NCBI GenBank assembly: GCA_032207245.1
Contig: CM063502.1
Location: forward strand, 64,388,544 to 64,452,543
Direction: 5' to 3'
Source of the DNA: Pardosa pseudoannulata
Taxonomy: Eukaryota; Arthropoda; Arachnida; Araneae; Lycosidae
Length of the DNA: 64,000 nt
Of this stretch, positions 54,378-64,000 are shown one piece after another (position 1 is the first letter of the stretch; every line of letters begins with the position of its first letter). Made by a program: the position numbers and the translations under genes. A model generated the notes under the pieces. The model was not told the origin of the DNA. It searched no databases and worked only from the letters and a program-made list of their open reading frames with translations.

Positions 54378-54710
54378 ATCTCAAAATTTTCTCAAAAAAG
54401 AAATCTTAAGAATATCTTAAGTTATTTGGCCCACATAAGCCTACATTTAGAGAAAATTTTCAGATTATATTCTTAAGATTTTCTGCAGATTATATTCTTA
54501 AGATTTTCTGCAGATTATATTCTTAAGATTTTCTGCAGATTATTTTCTTAAGATTTTCTGCAGATTATTTTCTTAAGATTTTCTGCAGATTATTTTAAGA
54601 TTTTCTGCAGATTATATTCTTAAGAAAATCTTAAGATTTTAGGCTTAAGATGTGGGCCAAATAACTTAAGATTTTCTTAAGATTTTTTTTTGAGAAAATC
54701 TTGAGATTTT
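54378..54710. repeat. inverted repeat (~68-bp arms) enclosing a minisatellite
   Basis: The left arm (54378-54442: ATCTCAAAATTTTCTC, AATCTTAAGAATATCTTAAG, TTATTTGGCCCACAT, AAGCCT) is inverted at right (54641-54710: AGGCTTAAGATGTGGGCCAA, ATAACTTAAGATTTTCTTAAG, GAGAAAATCTTGAGAT). The end beyond, TTCTAGTAGGG, would in reverse complement start CCCTACTAGAA, a plausible transposon end, but the left counterpart is degraded. Confidence 0.8.
54461..54632. repeat. 25-bp minisatellite, ~6.5 copies
   Basis: The unit is CAGATTATATTCTTAAGATT followed by TTCTG. CAG starts fall at 54461, 54486, 54511, 54536, 54561, 54586 and 54608; the sixth step is 22 bp. TTATATT changes to TTATTTT in the middle units. Each unit contains the palindrome CTTAAG. 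Confidence 0.95.
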
Positions 54711-54736
54711 TTCTAGTAGGGAAGAGTGACAAGAGC

Positions 54737-56609
54737 GAAAAAAAGTGCCTAGTTTAGACAATTCATAATAATAATAATAAGTAATCAACTTAGTAAAAAT
54801 ATTTAGATCAGTAAAAAGAAAATATTTCTATGTTTCCACATTGTTTTGCCAAAAACTCCTGAGAGAACGGCAATTTACATGTTTGTTTGGGAAGGCAAAC
54901 TGATGCAGTCAGCCCTGCTAAAATGTCCTCTATAAGTTAGGTTTAAAGAATCTAGTATATTTGATTTGCTGAGAAAAATGACTCTCCTTTTTCAATATAC
55001 TATGAATTAAAAGACAATTTATTTAGAAAAGGGAACATCTTACTGAATGTTAAAACCACTTTTGATATTCAAAGTTTCAACAATTTCAGAAATTTTATAG
55101 ATAAAACATAAATTATTTTAAATACAAACATTTCAATGATTTTTACGTTTTACATTCATATCACCGCACTAAGCGCCCGTTCTTTCTTGCGATAGTACAC
55201 AATTTTTTAGATGAAATCAATGCCATGTAGTAAGTCTTTAAAATGTTGAATTTTAAAATAAATATATGTTTTTCATTGATAAAAAATTTGAATTTTTTTC
55301 CAAATTAAAAAAAAAGCTTTAGTTACGTTCAAAAAGCATGTTTTTCATCGTAATAATGTTGGAACTTAATAGTTCGAATTCAACAATCTGTATATTTTAA
55401 GGTTTATAACCTGATGGTAAACTACATGGTACACTACATGTTAAACTATGGTAATAAGTTCAAGGCACATATTAAAGTGGGCATCACAATGTATTTCTTC
55501 ATATTATTAACTTAGAGACATAATACTGTGAACACATACATTGAAAAATAACTATTAGGCCCAAAATCACATTAAAAAAAATTTTAAATCAGTTACTTTT
55601 AGTTAAATTTTTGTTAACTCTAAAAATTTCCTTGCGCTTTAATTTTTAGTTTATTTTTTGTGTTTATCTTATTATTATTTTAGAATGCATTTTTAATATT
55701 TTAAGGCATTTTGTTGTTGATTGAATAGTTAATTTATAAGAAATTGAGATTCAATGATCTAAATGAAGTCAAAAAAGTTCTTATGAAAAAGTAAATATCA
55801 AGGAATATTGGAAAAATTACGAAAATATTTTTAAAATTGAGTTTAAATAAATGTGATCAATTTAGTTAGACTTCATTGTATGTGTGTAAAATTTTATAAC
55901 TTTAATGAAATATTAATTGTTCCTGGGATTTGTATTTTTGGTCATAAGGTTAAGCAGGTGTGGTCAGACGGCAACCCTCTGCGGAATTCACGAAATGTAT
56001 AATTGAATTAAATATCACACTATTGTAAATGTTATTTAATCTTTTTAATGATTATTATTGTTATATATATGCATATGCATAATCTATATAAATATATATA
56101 ATATATGTATACACACACATAGATATACATGTATGTGTGTGTATTGTGAAGGTTATTAATGAGATATGAAAACTAAGCAAAGCATAGAACTACAAAACAA
56201 ATGTTTAAAGATGTTGTATCAACAGTAGTAAACATCATTAAATAAAATTATTATGTCTGAAAGATGTGATTTATACAATATTGTATACATATGTGTATGT
56301 GTATAAATATATATATACATATAATAAACACACAATGCTACTCACAAAGCCTTTTGGATCAAACAAGCTTTACGTAAAATATGCCTTTGATCGATTAGAT
56401 GAAGTTTATAGAGCTTAAGTTTTCTTCATATATAAATATTTATTACATTTTTTTCTTCTCTACTTGTTAAGCTCTTGCACCTTTTACATTCATACCAGAA
56501 CGTGTTTCAGAAACAAATAGGTTTCTTCTTTTCAATATTAATGGTGTTTATAAAGTATTGGTAAATATACTATTTCAAACAAACCTTTTTAAAGATGCAT
56601 TCAAATATT
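54737..56609. other. no gene seen
   Basis: AT-rich, with short TA/CA tracts at 56040-56145 and 56280-56330. No gene. Confidence 0.5.
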
Positions 56610-57010
56610 TTCTCCTTAATTCATTTTAATGATTCAAAGTGCAGTGACTGCACGAAAAGCTGTTCAATTATGTGAGATATATAAATAAATAAAAATTGAG
56701 TAATGCTCTTTAGTATTTTACTTTTCGAGTCATTTCTATACATGAAAATAACTGAAAAATATAAGTAAAATATTAGCCTTTTCTTGTTCACATATTTTAA
56801 AGATTAAAAGGTATTGACTGTGCAAAATGCTATTTATGCATATGAGACATATAAATAAATAAATAATTTTAAATTCTCACTAATATATTACCTCTTGATC
56901 TTTTTCTAGATATGATAATGACTGAAAATAAGTAAAATTTTAGTCTTTAAAGTAAATTAAAAGTTTAAATGTAAAATCCTCCAATGCTATTTATTCATAT
57001 TCATTAAGTA
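56610..57010. repeat. diverged tandem repeat, ~170-bp unit, 2.4 copies
   Basis: TTGACTG(C/T)-C-AAA-GCT-TT-AAT/TAT, ATGAGA-ATATAAATAAATAAA, TATTTTAC/TATTACCTCTT, GA-AATGACTGAAAA, and ATAAGTAAAAT-TTAG recur near 56650-56790 and 56815-56950. A third partial copy covers TCC--AATGCTATTTATTCATA near 56980. Confidence 0.7.
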
Positions 57011-58037
57011 ATACCTGAAGGATATGTTTTACTTATATCTAATAAGTAAAACATATAATTCAGGTATTCAATCTAATCACCCAAGTTATAAAAACTCAAT
57101 AATGCGTTTAATTTTTACAACTGTGCGTATGAATAATTTTTAAAATGTCAGTTTATTTTTGAGGAAATCTATAATGTACACTGCAAAGTGCTGGGTTCGA
57201 CTCTCAATGCTGTAAGAGGAGAAATTCTTTTGTTTTATTTCCAACAGGTACCATATAATGATGAACTTTACCTTGAGAAGCTTCCTGTCTAGAGTCTCTT
57301 TTGGGATTCAAGAGCACAAAAGGGTGCAGTAAGGGCATATGTGAAGAGTTTACACTTATATTCTCTGGTGGCTTTTTTCTTGACCTTTTTGTAAATTTGA
57401 CTCAATACCTCTTTGGAAAAAATATAGATTTTTGTATCTTGAAGAAAACTTTGGTTTTTTGGCTGGGCAAAACTTGACTGAATATTAAATATTTCAATTT
57501 CATTTAATTTTAAAGGGTAAATAAGAATAACAAACAAAAATTATGTTTGATATCTATCATCTTATAATGAATGCAATTTTGACCACGATATACAATAAAA
57601 TTATAATTAATAACTTTATTTTTTACAGCTTTAGTTTTCACAATATTTTTTTAGATGTTTCCTTTACTATAAATAGGTAATATATTTATTTCATAAGGAG
57701 ATTATGTCACCCTTTTTGATTGCATTTACATTCCTCATTATTTGAGATTGGGTTAACTAAACAAGAAAATTATTATATAAGAAGCATTACTGAAGTGGAA
57801 GCGTTATGAAGAATAAGCAAATTTAAAATGTGGATTTTCCAAATAGGTAGTAAATGACATATCAATACCATGTTTCTCATTTGAACATAATATACGTCCA
57901 GTAATACCAGTATAAGTTCATAATAAAAGTCGAGAAATCATGGTATATATTACGTAAATTGCAATTTTTCTGTGTTCTGTAGTTCAAAATATTCATTCAA
58001 TCTCATCAGCGTAAAATTATATATTTAATGTTATTGA
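57011..58037. other. no gene seen
   Basis: The minus frame 57289-57537 (82 codons) is Lys/Phe/Ser-rich and unrecognised. CTGGGTTCGACTC near 57191-57203 resembles a pol III B box but no A box is visible upstream. Confidence 0.45.
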
Positions 58038-58124
58038 CGCCCATTAAAGTGTAATGCTGTGGAAGTGATGTATGAAGAGGAACAAGCCGATCTTATTCTA
58101 ATAGACGATAGCAACCCAAAAGTC
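58038..58124 (+). pseudogene. short protein-like open frame, 29 codons, unknown
   Basis: Reads NAVEVMYEEEQADLILIDDS followed by NPKV and TAG. It is strongly acidic and unlike background frames. No family is recognised. It is followed directly by a T-rich tract. Confidence 0.2.
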
Positions 58125-58127
58125 TAG

Positions 58128-58207
58128 ATTTTTTTTTATTTATTTTTTATTATTTTTTTTTATTTTTTTTATTTTATTTTATTTTATTTTATTTTATTTT
58201 TTTTTTT
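58128..58207. repeat. T-rich tract with (TTTTA)n
   Basis: T runs and TTTTA repeats. On the minus strand this is A-rich (TAAAA)n, so it could be a retroposon tail pointing leftward. Confidence 0.85.
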
Positions 58208-58823
58208 TGCCATTATGTGCAAAAGTCGTCCTAAAATAATTAGTGACTATGGGCTTCTCTTCATAAAAAATACATTTTTTGTGAAGAGAGAATAGGAAGA
58301 AGTTTGAAGTGGGTATGAAGTTAGTCATTCTTTAAAAGGAACTATTCCTAGACTTTTTTTTCTGAAATTTACTATATTTTATCCTTTAAACTGATTTGAT
58401 GAATGCAAACAAGATTACCGCCCATAAAAGGCTGGCTTTCATGGGCTTTATCCCATGATGTAGCAGTGATGATCAAGAAAGCTAAGGGTTTTATTTAGAA
58501 TCATTCAGAACAATTCAAGCTTGAAGAGATATCCAAGGATTCATCAGATGATTTCAATATTGTACCATTTTGCGAATCTAGGAACCAATAAATACTGTTT
58601 GGTTATTGCAATATTTGCAATTTGGTTATTGGATATTCAAATTCAAAACAGTATACAGCCTCGTTTTAAAGTTTTCATATCAATTTCACGCATTAGAAAC
58701 GATTTATCATATAGTGAATATTGTTTAACTATAGTGCGTATCGCTATAACAACATTCACAATTATTCTCAGTTTGAACGAATTCACACTACATGAGTACA
58801 GGTTGTATTAGACAAACTGGATT

Positions 58824-58864
<41 letters not shown>

Positions 58865-59019
58865 GGATTCCGGAGCATACGTGGTAAGAAATTTTTTTCT
58901 TGTAGGCGAAAAACTACAGGATTCTGGTAGTATGCTCTAAAGACATCTGTAGCCATTCTCAATCTTTAGCACTTATTATTAAATAAATAAAAAAAAATAG
59001 TTGTTTTTTTTTCTACTCT
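58208..59019. other. no confirmed gene; TA run at 58832-58861
   Basis: A 96-codon plus frame (58521-58811) and an overlapping frame reading EQFKLEEISKDSSDDF near 58508-58560 are both unrecognised. Beyond the TA run, GAGCATAC (58873) and GTATGCTC (58930) can pair, with AGGATTC beside both. Confidence 0.4.
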
Positions 59020-59280
59020 TAAAACGAATACTTCTGAAGAAGTGGAGAGTAAAAAATAATTTTCAATTGGAAAATAGTGCTTTCAATTCTTAAGTTTTAT
59101 GTGTGTGCATGGACCACATGGTCAAATTTTAACTTAGAATAACGTTTCCAGATAAATGACTCTTAACTGACACTACATTTTCCTCAAAAGTAAAATAGGA
59201 AAATGTCTCTGTTTTTTTTTCTATTTTACTTCTGAAGAAATGGAAAATGAAAAATAATTCTACCAAAAAAGCTTGCTGAA
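59020..59280. repeat. short duplicated segment
   Basis: CTTCTGAAGAAGTGGA-AGTAAAAAATAATT (59031) and CTTCTGAAGAAATGGA-AATGAAAAATAATT (59229) match, with T runs before each. Period about 200 bp. Confidence 0.55.
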
Positions 59281-60789
59281 ATATTATTTTGTAACAGTGC
59301 TTTTTGAAAATCTCCTCTAGTTGATACTACACTTCTGCCTACCAATACTTTCCCAACACTGTTTGTTGGGTTGTAGTTAACAATAAAGAAAAACTTTTTG
59401 AAATTAACTGTCTTGGGGAAAAAATATGACATCTGTTCAAAAGTTTGCAATCCTAAAATTCTTTGGCCAAACAAAAATCATTAAAATTATTATTTGACAA
59501 CGAAATTATTAAATGAAGAAGCTAACCATTTTATCTTTAAACCGTGAAGCATTTGAATTATTTTAAATTTAAACTGTGATCAACTTAGACTATTTAAGAT
59601 TATATAGTGCCTTTTAAGCTGAAAGTCTGCATTATGACAATCTATTTATTATTTAAAATATCATGAAAAGCTGTTTTCTTTTTAGAATATTTTTTCCAAA
59701 TTATAAAAACAAGAGTCTAATTTAATAAAATGTTTTTGGTTTTATAATTTAATAAAAATTGTTCAGTTTTTTAATTTAATAAAAATTGCTTAGTTTTGTT
59801 ATATAAAATCAATATATTTTGTAAAACGTAAAACATATGCACTAAATAAGAAAAAATAGAAATCCAGTTGTTTGCAAAATAACTTTAGAAGTATGAAAAT
59901 TAGAAGCTAATTTTTATATCCAATAGAAATTAATTATCTTTTTATTCTGTAAACATCACTTATACAAATACGAAAAATATATTTTATTTGTGTCATAAAA
60001 ATTTTTTTATTTTCAATTTTACATTTCCTAAGAGTTTTATTTTAAATGGCAGATATCATTAAAGTTTTAGATTGCAAAATAAAACATATATTTCACTTCT
60101 ATTTAGAGTAAAAATTCATTTTCTGACATACATATTTTAAAATTAATCTTACAAATAAGTGAAATTAATTTTTCCATCTGATGTATAATTTTTATGTTAT
60201 GTTAAAAAATATATATATTACTTAAAATTGTATAACTAAATAATTTTTTAATTTAGAGTTTCATTAAAAAACTTATCAAAACGTTCTCCTAAAAGGAACA
60301 GAACTATTTATTTTATTATGAATTGAAAAAAATCTGTAATAATGAAGATTTTCAGAATCGAAAGGTACTATGTCCTCTTAATATTAAACACACGCGTGAA
60401 AGAAAAATTAGGAGACTTATGACTGGATTATAACACTTTAAAACAGGTATGACACCGTTGTCAAAAGGAATTTATTTAATAAGTTCGACAAGCATTTCTT
60501 AGTTAATTTTCTCTTTATTTTTCTCTATATAAATTTATTTCATTGTCTGTTTCGCTGGTGAGGAATATTATTCTCTTCATTAACGAATTTAATTGTCATA
60601 TCAATACAGCTGTCTAAAACTCCTTTGTTTCCCGAGAAATTACATCAAGAAATATTTGTTTTCTATAATTTATCCGGTTGCTTCCTGTCGGAAGGTGTCA
60701 ATAGCCCCAGAAAATAAATCTTATGAAGCCTCTCTGGCAAATAAAAAAAAATAGCTGAAAAACATTGTTCTTGATAATCAAGACTTATC
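59281..60789. other. no gene seen
   Basis: AT-rich. A ~32-bp motif (TTTTNTAATTTAATAAAAATTG) repeats about three times at 59715-59795. The 82-codon minus frame 59226-59474 is unrecognised. Confidence 0.5.
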
Positions 60790-61500
60790 GGTCAAGTTTT
60801 TCAAAGTAAATATCACATACCTTAATTTTGTGATACCGGAAAATGTTACCCTCGATATTCTTACTATAAACACATTCAGTGTCTTTATAAATATGACACT
60901 GCTTTAAGCCTTATGTGAAACAAAGCGATTTAATAGAACCTTATACATGTTTGAATTTTAACATACTGATATTTTCACTGAAGTTTTATTACGAGAATAA
61001 ATGAGATTATTGGTCACGTATTTTGAATTAAACATCACCATAATTTTGTGATACCGGAATCTACAAAAAACGGTTCTCTCGAAACTCATGCTGGGAACAC
61101 AAACAGTGTTTTTGTAAATATAAAACTTCTTTAAATGTTATGTACAACAAAACTGTTTTAAGGGACGGACCATAAGACTTGATTTTTAGTATAAAGTTTA
61201 TTAGGACTGAATGTTTCTTAGGAATATAAAAAAGATCATTGGCCCATTTTTTTGAAATAAATATCACATGTCGAAGTAAATATCGTTTTGTATCACATTT
61301 TGTGATACCAAAATCTCCAGTAAGATGTTGCGCTCTAGATGCATACTATAAATACACTCAGTGTATTTGTAAAAACGAAACTGCTTTAAATCTATACAAT
61401 AAACCAATTTAAATGAACAAGGGAAATTAAGACTTGATTTTTAGCATAGTAAAATTCTCTGTATTTTATTATAAGCATAAATAAGATTCAATGAAAATAT
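60790..61500. repeat. satellite-like tandem repeat, ~220-250-bp unit x3
   Basis: Landmarks in order in each unit: AAATATCAC, TTTTGTGATACC-GAA (60829, 61047 and 61300), CTCNANATNCAT-CT, ACAC-NAGTGT-TTTGTAAA, AACTNCTTTAAA, AAGACTTGATTTTTAG (units 2 and 3) and ATAA-TAAGAT-AT. Moderately diverged. Confidence 0.85.
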
Positions 61501-61861
61501 TTGCTAATGGTGTTATAAAATTACGATAAGCGGTGATTGTTGACCTGGAAACTATGAAATTTGAGTGCATATTGATGCAGTACAGTTTCATTATGGCTGA
61601 AACATTTAACCTCAAGTCAGAAAATTAAACACTCATTCTGGTATAACAATGCAAACATGTTAAAATTGAAACTATAATTGCATTTATAATATAAAAAGAC
61701 CTTCAACTATTAAACTGTAGGAATGTATAAAACAGTACCAAATAGCCCTTAGAATTAAAAGGATTAGTGTTTAGGAGTAAAAGGAAACGAATTTCATAAA
61801 TACAGTACAGTTTAATGTATTATAAGGAAATAAGTGAGTTTTTAAATTATTAGGCGAGTCT
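61501..61861. other. no gene seen
   Basis: AT-rich spacer between the satellite and the piggyBac derivative. Confidence 0.5.
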
Positions 61862-61865
61862 TTAA

Positions 61866-62434
61866 CCCCTTCCGGTACGATTTAATAATGAAAAACTATG
61901 CATGAAATAACCATTTACTTTTTATTTAAAAAACTTGTTTCATTTTACAATTCTTACATATTCTTAATTAAAATCCACTTTTTACATAGCGTTAAATAAT
62001 ATCAGAAACAGTAAAATTAAGAAAATATCAAAGCAAAACATTAATAAGGTATACAGATAATAGTCTTCAAGCTAGTGGTAATTTTCAAAACAAAAAGCAA
62101 AGGAATTCTTAATTGTTTACACCGCCAAGTAGTCTCACTTTTAATTTGATTCTTGTAACACACATGGCATTTCTTAGTAGGTTTTCTTTTATTCTGACTC
62201 ATTAATTTGGCAATGACTTGTACCGAGAAATTCTAAGTAAACAATATGCAATAGTGACTTGTAATTTTCACAAGTGATAAAAGTGTTGCCAAATTCAGTA
62301 CACTAGAAATTTTAAACTAAATTAATTATCATATTTAACAGTAACTTTAATCGCATGACGAGTGTAGCTCGTCATTGTGCAGTATGGAATGAAAAACTAA
62401 TGACGAGCTAGACTCGTCATTTTACCGGAAGGGG
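61866..62434 (-). mobile_element. piggyBac deletion derivative B, 569 bp
   Basis: Perfect 12-bp-class TIRs: CCCCTTCCGGTA at left and TACCGGAAGGGG at right, each directly bordered by TTAA (61862-61865, 62435-62438). The right subterminal region holds two short palindromes, GACGAG-CTCGTC at about 62358-62374 and 62403-62419, so each end differs as usual for the superfamily. The minus-strand interior retains the transposase C-terminus (62041-62202). TIRs and subterminal motifs differ from those of derivative A at 41.9 kb, so this is another lineage. Confidence 0.88.
62041..62202 (-). pseudogene. piggyBac transposase C-terminal zinc domain, lineage B
   Basis: A 53-codon frame beginning MSQNKRKPTKKCHVCYKNQI. 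Cys 12 and 15 form the first CxxC knuckle and Cys 28 begins the second (TTWRCKQL); the partner usually Cys at position 31 is Leu, so the motif is damaged. In the family this segment (KKCxVC, RKET-xxCxxC) closes the protein. Eleven more in-frame codons precede the ATG, up to a TAG, so the start is not the original one. The tail after residue 35 probably runs past the normal stop. Confidence 0.75.
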
Positions 62435-62438
62435 TTAA

Positions 62439-63178
62439 AATAATTTTTCCACTTTCTTTCCTGGATATTTTGAAGTTTTTGCTTTGCTCAAAGCTGTATA
62501 ACTCAAAAAGGTAGAATTCGAATGCTTAGAAATTTTGAAGGCATGTTGCTCATATCTATATTGAAGGAATAGAGTACATTCAAGATCAAAAATTAATTAT
62601 TTTTTTAATTACAATTCTTTTAATTCACAAATTGCATAGTTTTTTATGGAAATTTTTGATAATGCTGTATTTCAGCTCCCAATGTTTGTGATTGCCATAA
62701 TAATAAAAAAAATAATTATTTTCAAGTTCATAAGACATTGATATAATAATTTAGCTTAAATTTATAGTGTTCTACGTATTGCCTAATTTTAAGTCAAATT
62801 TTACCTAATTTTTCCACATAAAATATTAACTACTAACAGCAAATATTACATTTTCTTAGTTTTGGAATATATTTATCCATGCAATTTATATTAGATGCAA
62901 AAAAATAAAGTTAGTTCCCAAAAACGCAGGTGGACGGATATCATAAATTGATCAGTGTATGAAAAATAAATATTAATCTTAGACATCACACCTGATAAAG
63001 AAAATAAATAATAGTGCACCTGTAATCCATTTCCATTGGGCAAATACAGACAAATATGTAACTGCAGTAAAGTGTTTCTTTAAAGTCATTTTCTTGTGCA
63101 ACTGTAATCAAAAGAAACATCAAAATCATAGCTATGTCTATTTTCACCAGAGCAGTCTTTTATTGTGTGTGTTTCCGC

Positions 63179-63219
<41 letters not shown>

Positions 63220-63503
63220 TGTGCAATCAAGATACAGAAATATTTAATAAGTGTTAACTTATTTCTTGCTACATAACTCCGTAAAAAGAAATAGAATGAC
63301 GCATTGGGAATGTTCCATCAAAAAGCGGGTGGGTGGAATGGTGCAAACTCGTTCAGGGTTATCATTCGGTGCAAACGAACTTCTGTTTAATAGTTGAATA
63401 CATTTTATCTCTACTGCATGTGCAGGTCTTTTTGCCTGCAAATAATTAAAAAGATTGTTGTAAATAGCAGTTCTTAAAACAATAAAATTTATCTAAATTA
63501 ATA
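62439..63503. other. no gene seen; (GT)n at 63181-63217
   Basis: AT-rich. The 60-codon plus frame 63094-63276 is read through the (GT)n tract. The 63259-63441 minus frame is unrecognised. Confidence 0.5.
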
Positions 63504-63590
63504 TTAACACATTGTGTGCGGGTACATTTCGCAGCGGAATTGTACCGGTAGCTAGCGCTTTGCGCGTGAATTTAGTTATTCAGTTAAATC
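63504..63590 (+). mobile_element. possible single piggyBac-type end
   Basis: TTAA (63504-63507) is followed by CACATTGTGTGCGGG, resembling piggyBac ends of the TTAACACNTTG type. GGTACATTTC and its near-inverse GGAATTGTACC (63521-63546) form a subterminal palindrome, followed by GCGCTTTGCGCG-like sequence. GC content is far above its surroundings. No opposite end was found before the window ends. Confidence 0.35.
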
Positions 63591-63806
63591 TCAATAGATC
63601 GAAAATTATTTAATTTTTTATCCAACTTTTCGTATTTTATATTGAAATATATAAACAAATATATAAATAGAAGTATATAAATAACAACCATAAGATTTTT
63701 ATAATCAAAAAATATATATTTTTAGTAGATAAATTTATAATAGTATTGTAAATATAAAAAATCAAATAGAAATAGTAGTAAATAGTTTTAATTTTTTCGA
63801 ATTATG

Positions 63807-63850
<44 letters not shown>

Positions 63851-64000
63851 TTTTACATTCCAGAATCTATGTAGTAGACAAGAACATTCGGCTTCGATTT
63901 CCTGTTTATACCGTTACTTTTGTACCCACAAACAAACCATGTTGTTACACTAATCCATACTATTACGTCACCCATGCTCAAGTATCAATCGTCAGAACGT
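63591..64000. other. no gene seen; (TA)n at 63808-63846
   Basis: AT-rich sequence, a ~38-bp TA run, and then about 150 bp of ordinary sequence to the window edge. Confidence 0.6.

Larger units (their letters stand above)
53838..54721. mobile_element. block bounded by 15-bp direct repeats, possible insertion
   Basis: AAGAGTGACAAGAGC occurs exactly at 53823-53837 and 54722-54736. Between them are three copies of a TTCTT-AGAATAT-TTAAGAATATTT-AATTTCTATAATTCT-type motif (near 53860, 53905 and 54290), an A24 run at 54153-54176, and the inverted repeat with minisatellite at 54378-54710. The direct repeats may be a target-site duplication or may simply be part of a GAGTGACAAG-rich local repeat (it is doubled at left). 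The 78-codon frame at 54025-54261 is a chance frame with a Lys run from the A tract. Confidence 0.45.

Noticed and set aside
54461..54632. CRISPR-like array
   Set aside because: 25-bp units are contiguous with no spacers; it is a minisatellite.
57180..57230. Pol III box B-like CTGGGTTCGACTC
   Set aside because: No A-box partner and no cloverleaf; left as unexplained.
57289..57537. 82-codon minus frame as a gene
   Set aside because: Background composition, no motif, no splice or start support.
58521..58811. 96-codon plus frame as a gene
   Set aside because: Ile/Phe/Leu-rich composition as expected from AT-rich DNA; a different frame in the same place looks more protein-like, so this one is probably chance.

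Overview
The window is gene-poor, very AT-rich eukaryotic DNA. By eye it is roughly 70% or more A+T, with no operon structure and no long open frame that is not low-complexity. I found no intact protein-coding gene. What is recognisable is transposon debris, tRNA-derived SINE-like pieces, satellites and very long (TA)n microsatellites. The mixture (hAT, piggyBac, pogo-like and KRBA2/Ginger-like integrase elements, several SINE-like repeats, long TA and GT arrays) fits a large, repeat-rich animal genome. An arthropod, possibly an arachnid, is my best guess, but nothing here settles the phylum. Nearly all open frames of 60-240 codons are chance frames in AT-rich DNA or Tyr-Ile repeats read through (TA)n.

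Layout. 0-5.5 kb: a foldback MITE (1366-1563), SINE-like pieces (2.8, 3.6, 4.7 kb) and an old tandem duplication (3.3-4.2 kb). 7.0-10.5 kb: a satellite of ~310-bp units. 11.6-12.0 kb: a GC-richer island with a 57-codon open frame behind a good 3' splice site. 15-17 kb: diverged duplications. 19.3-21.9 kb: the richest stretch, a ~1.1-kb deletion derivative of an integrase-type DNA transposon, a (TA)n array, a 1.07-kb hAT element holding promoter-like DNA and the first codons of its transposase, then another (TA)n array. 26-29 kb: two diverged tandem duplications. 31.2-32.8 kb: a chain of unrelated modules joined by (TA)n, including two ~97% identical MITE copies and an exact 126-bp duplication. 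34.7-35.8 kb: a 257-bp tandem duplication and a GC-richer block.

41.9-42.5 kb: a TTAA-flanked piggyBac derivative retaining the transposase C-terminal Cys-rich domain. 44.9-45.5 kb: a foldback with 123-bp arms and a (TA)n loop. 46.5-47.6 kb: a tandem array of pogo-like ends, then a hAT remnant with TIRs and an 8-bp target duplication. 49.2-49.9 kb: a decayed hAT transposase. 52.5-52.9 kb: a ~340-bp (TA)n array. 53.3-54.7 kb: a SINE with a duplicated B box, then a block flanked by 15-bp direct repeats that encloses an inverted repeat around a 25-bp minisatellite. 60.8-61.5 kb: a three-unit satellite. 61.9-62.4 kb: a second, different TTAA-flanked piggyBac derivative. 63.5 kb: one possible further piggyBac end.

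No genes act together here. The unifying theme is transposon decay: four DNA-transposon derivatives with recognisable ends have lost their middles, and three of these keep the C-terminal part of the transposase or integrase. TA arrays recur at element borders, and the region has repeatedly made local tandem duplications.
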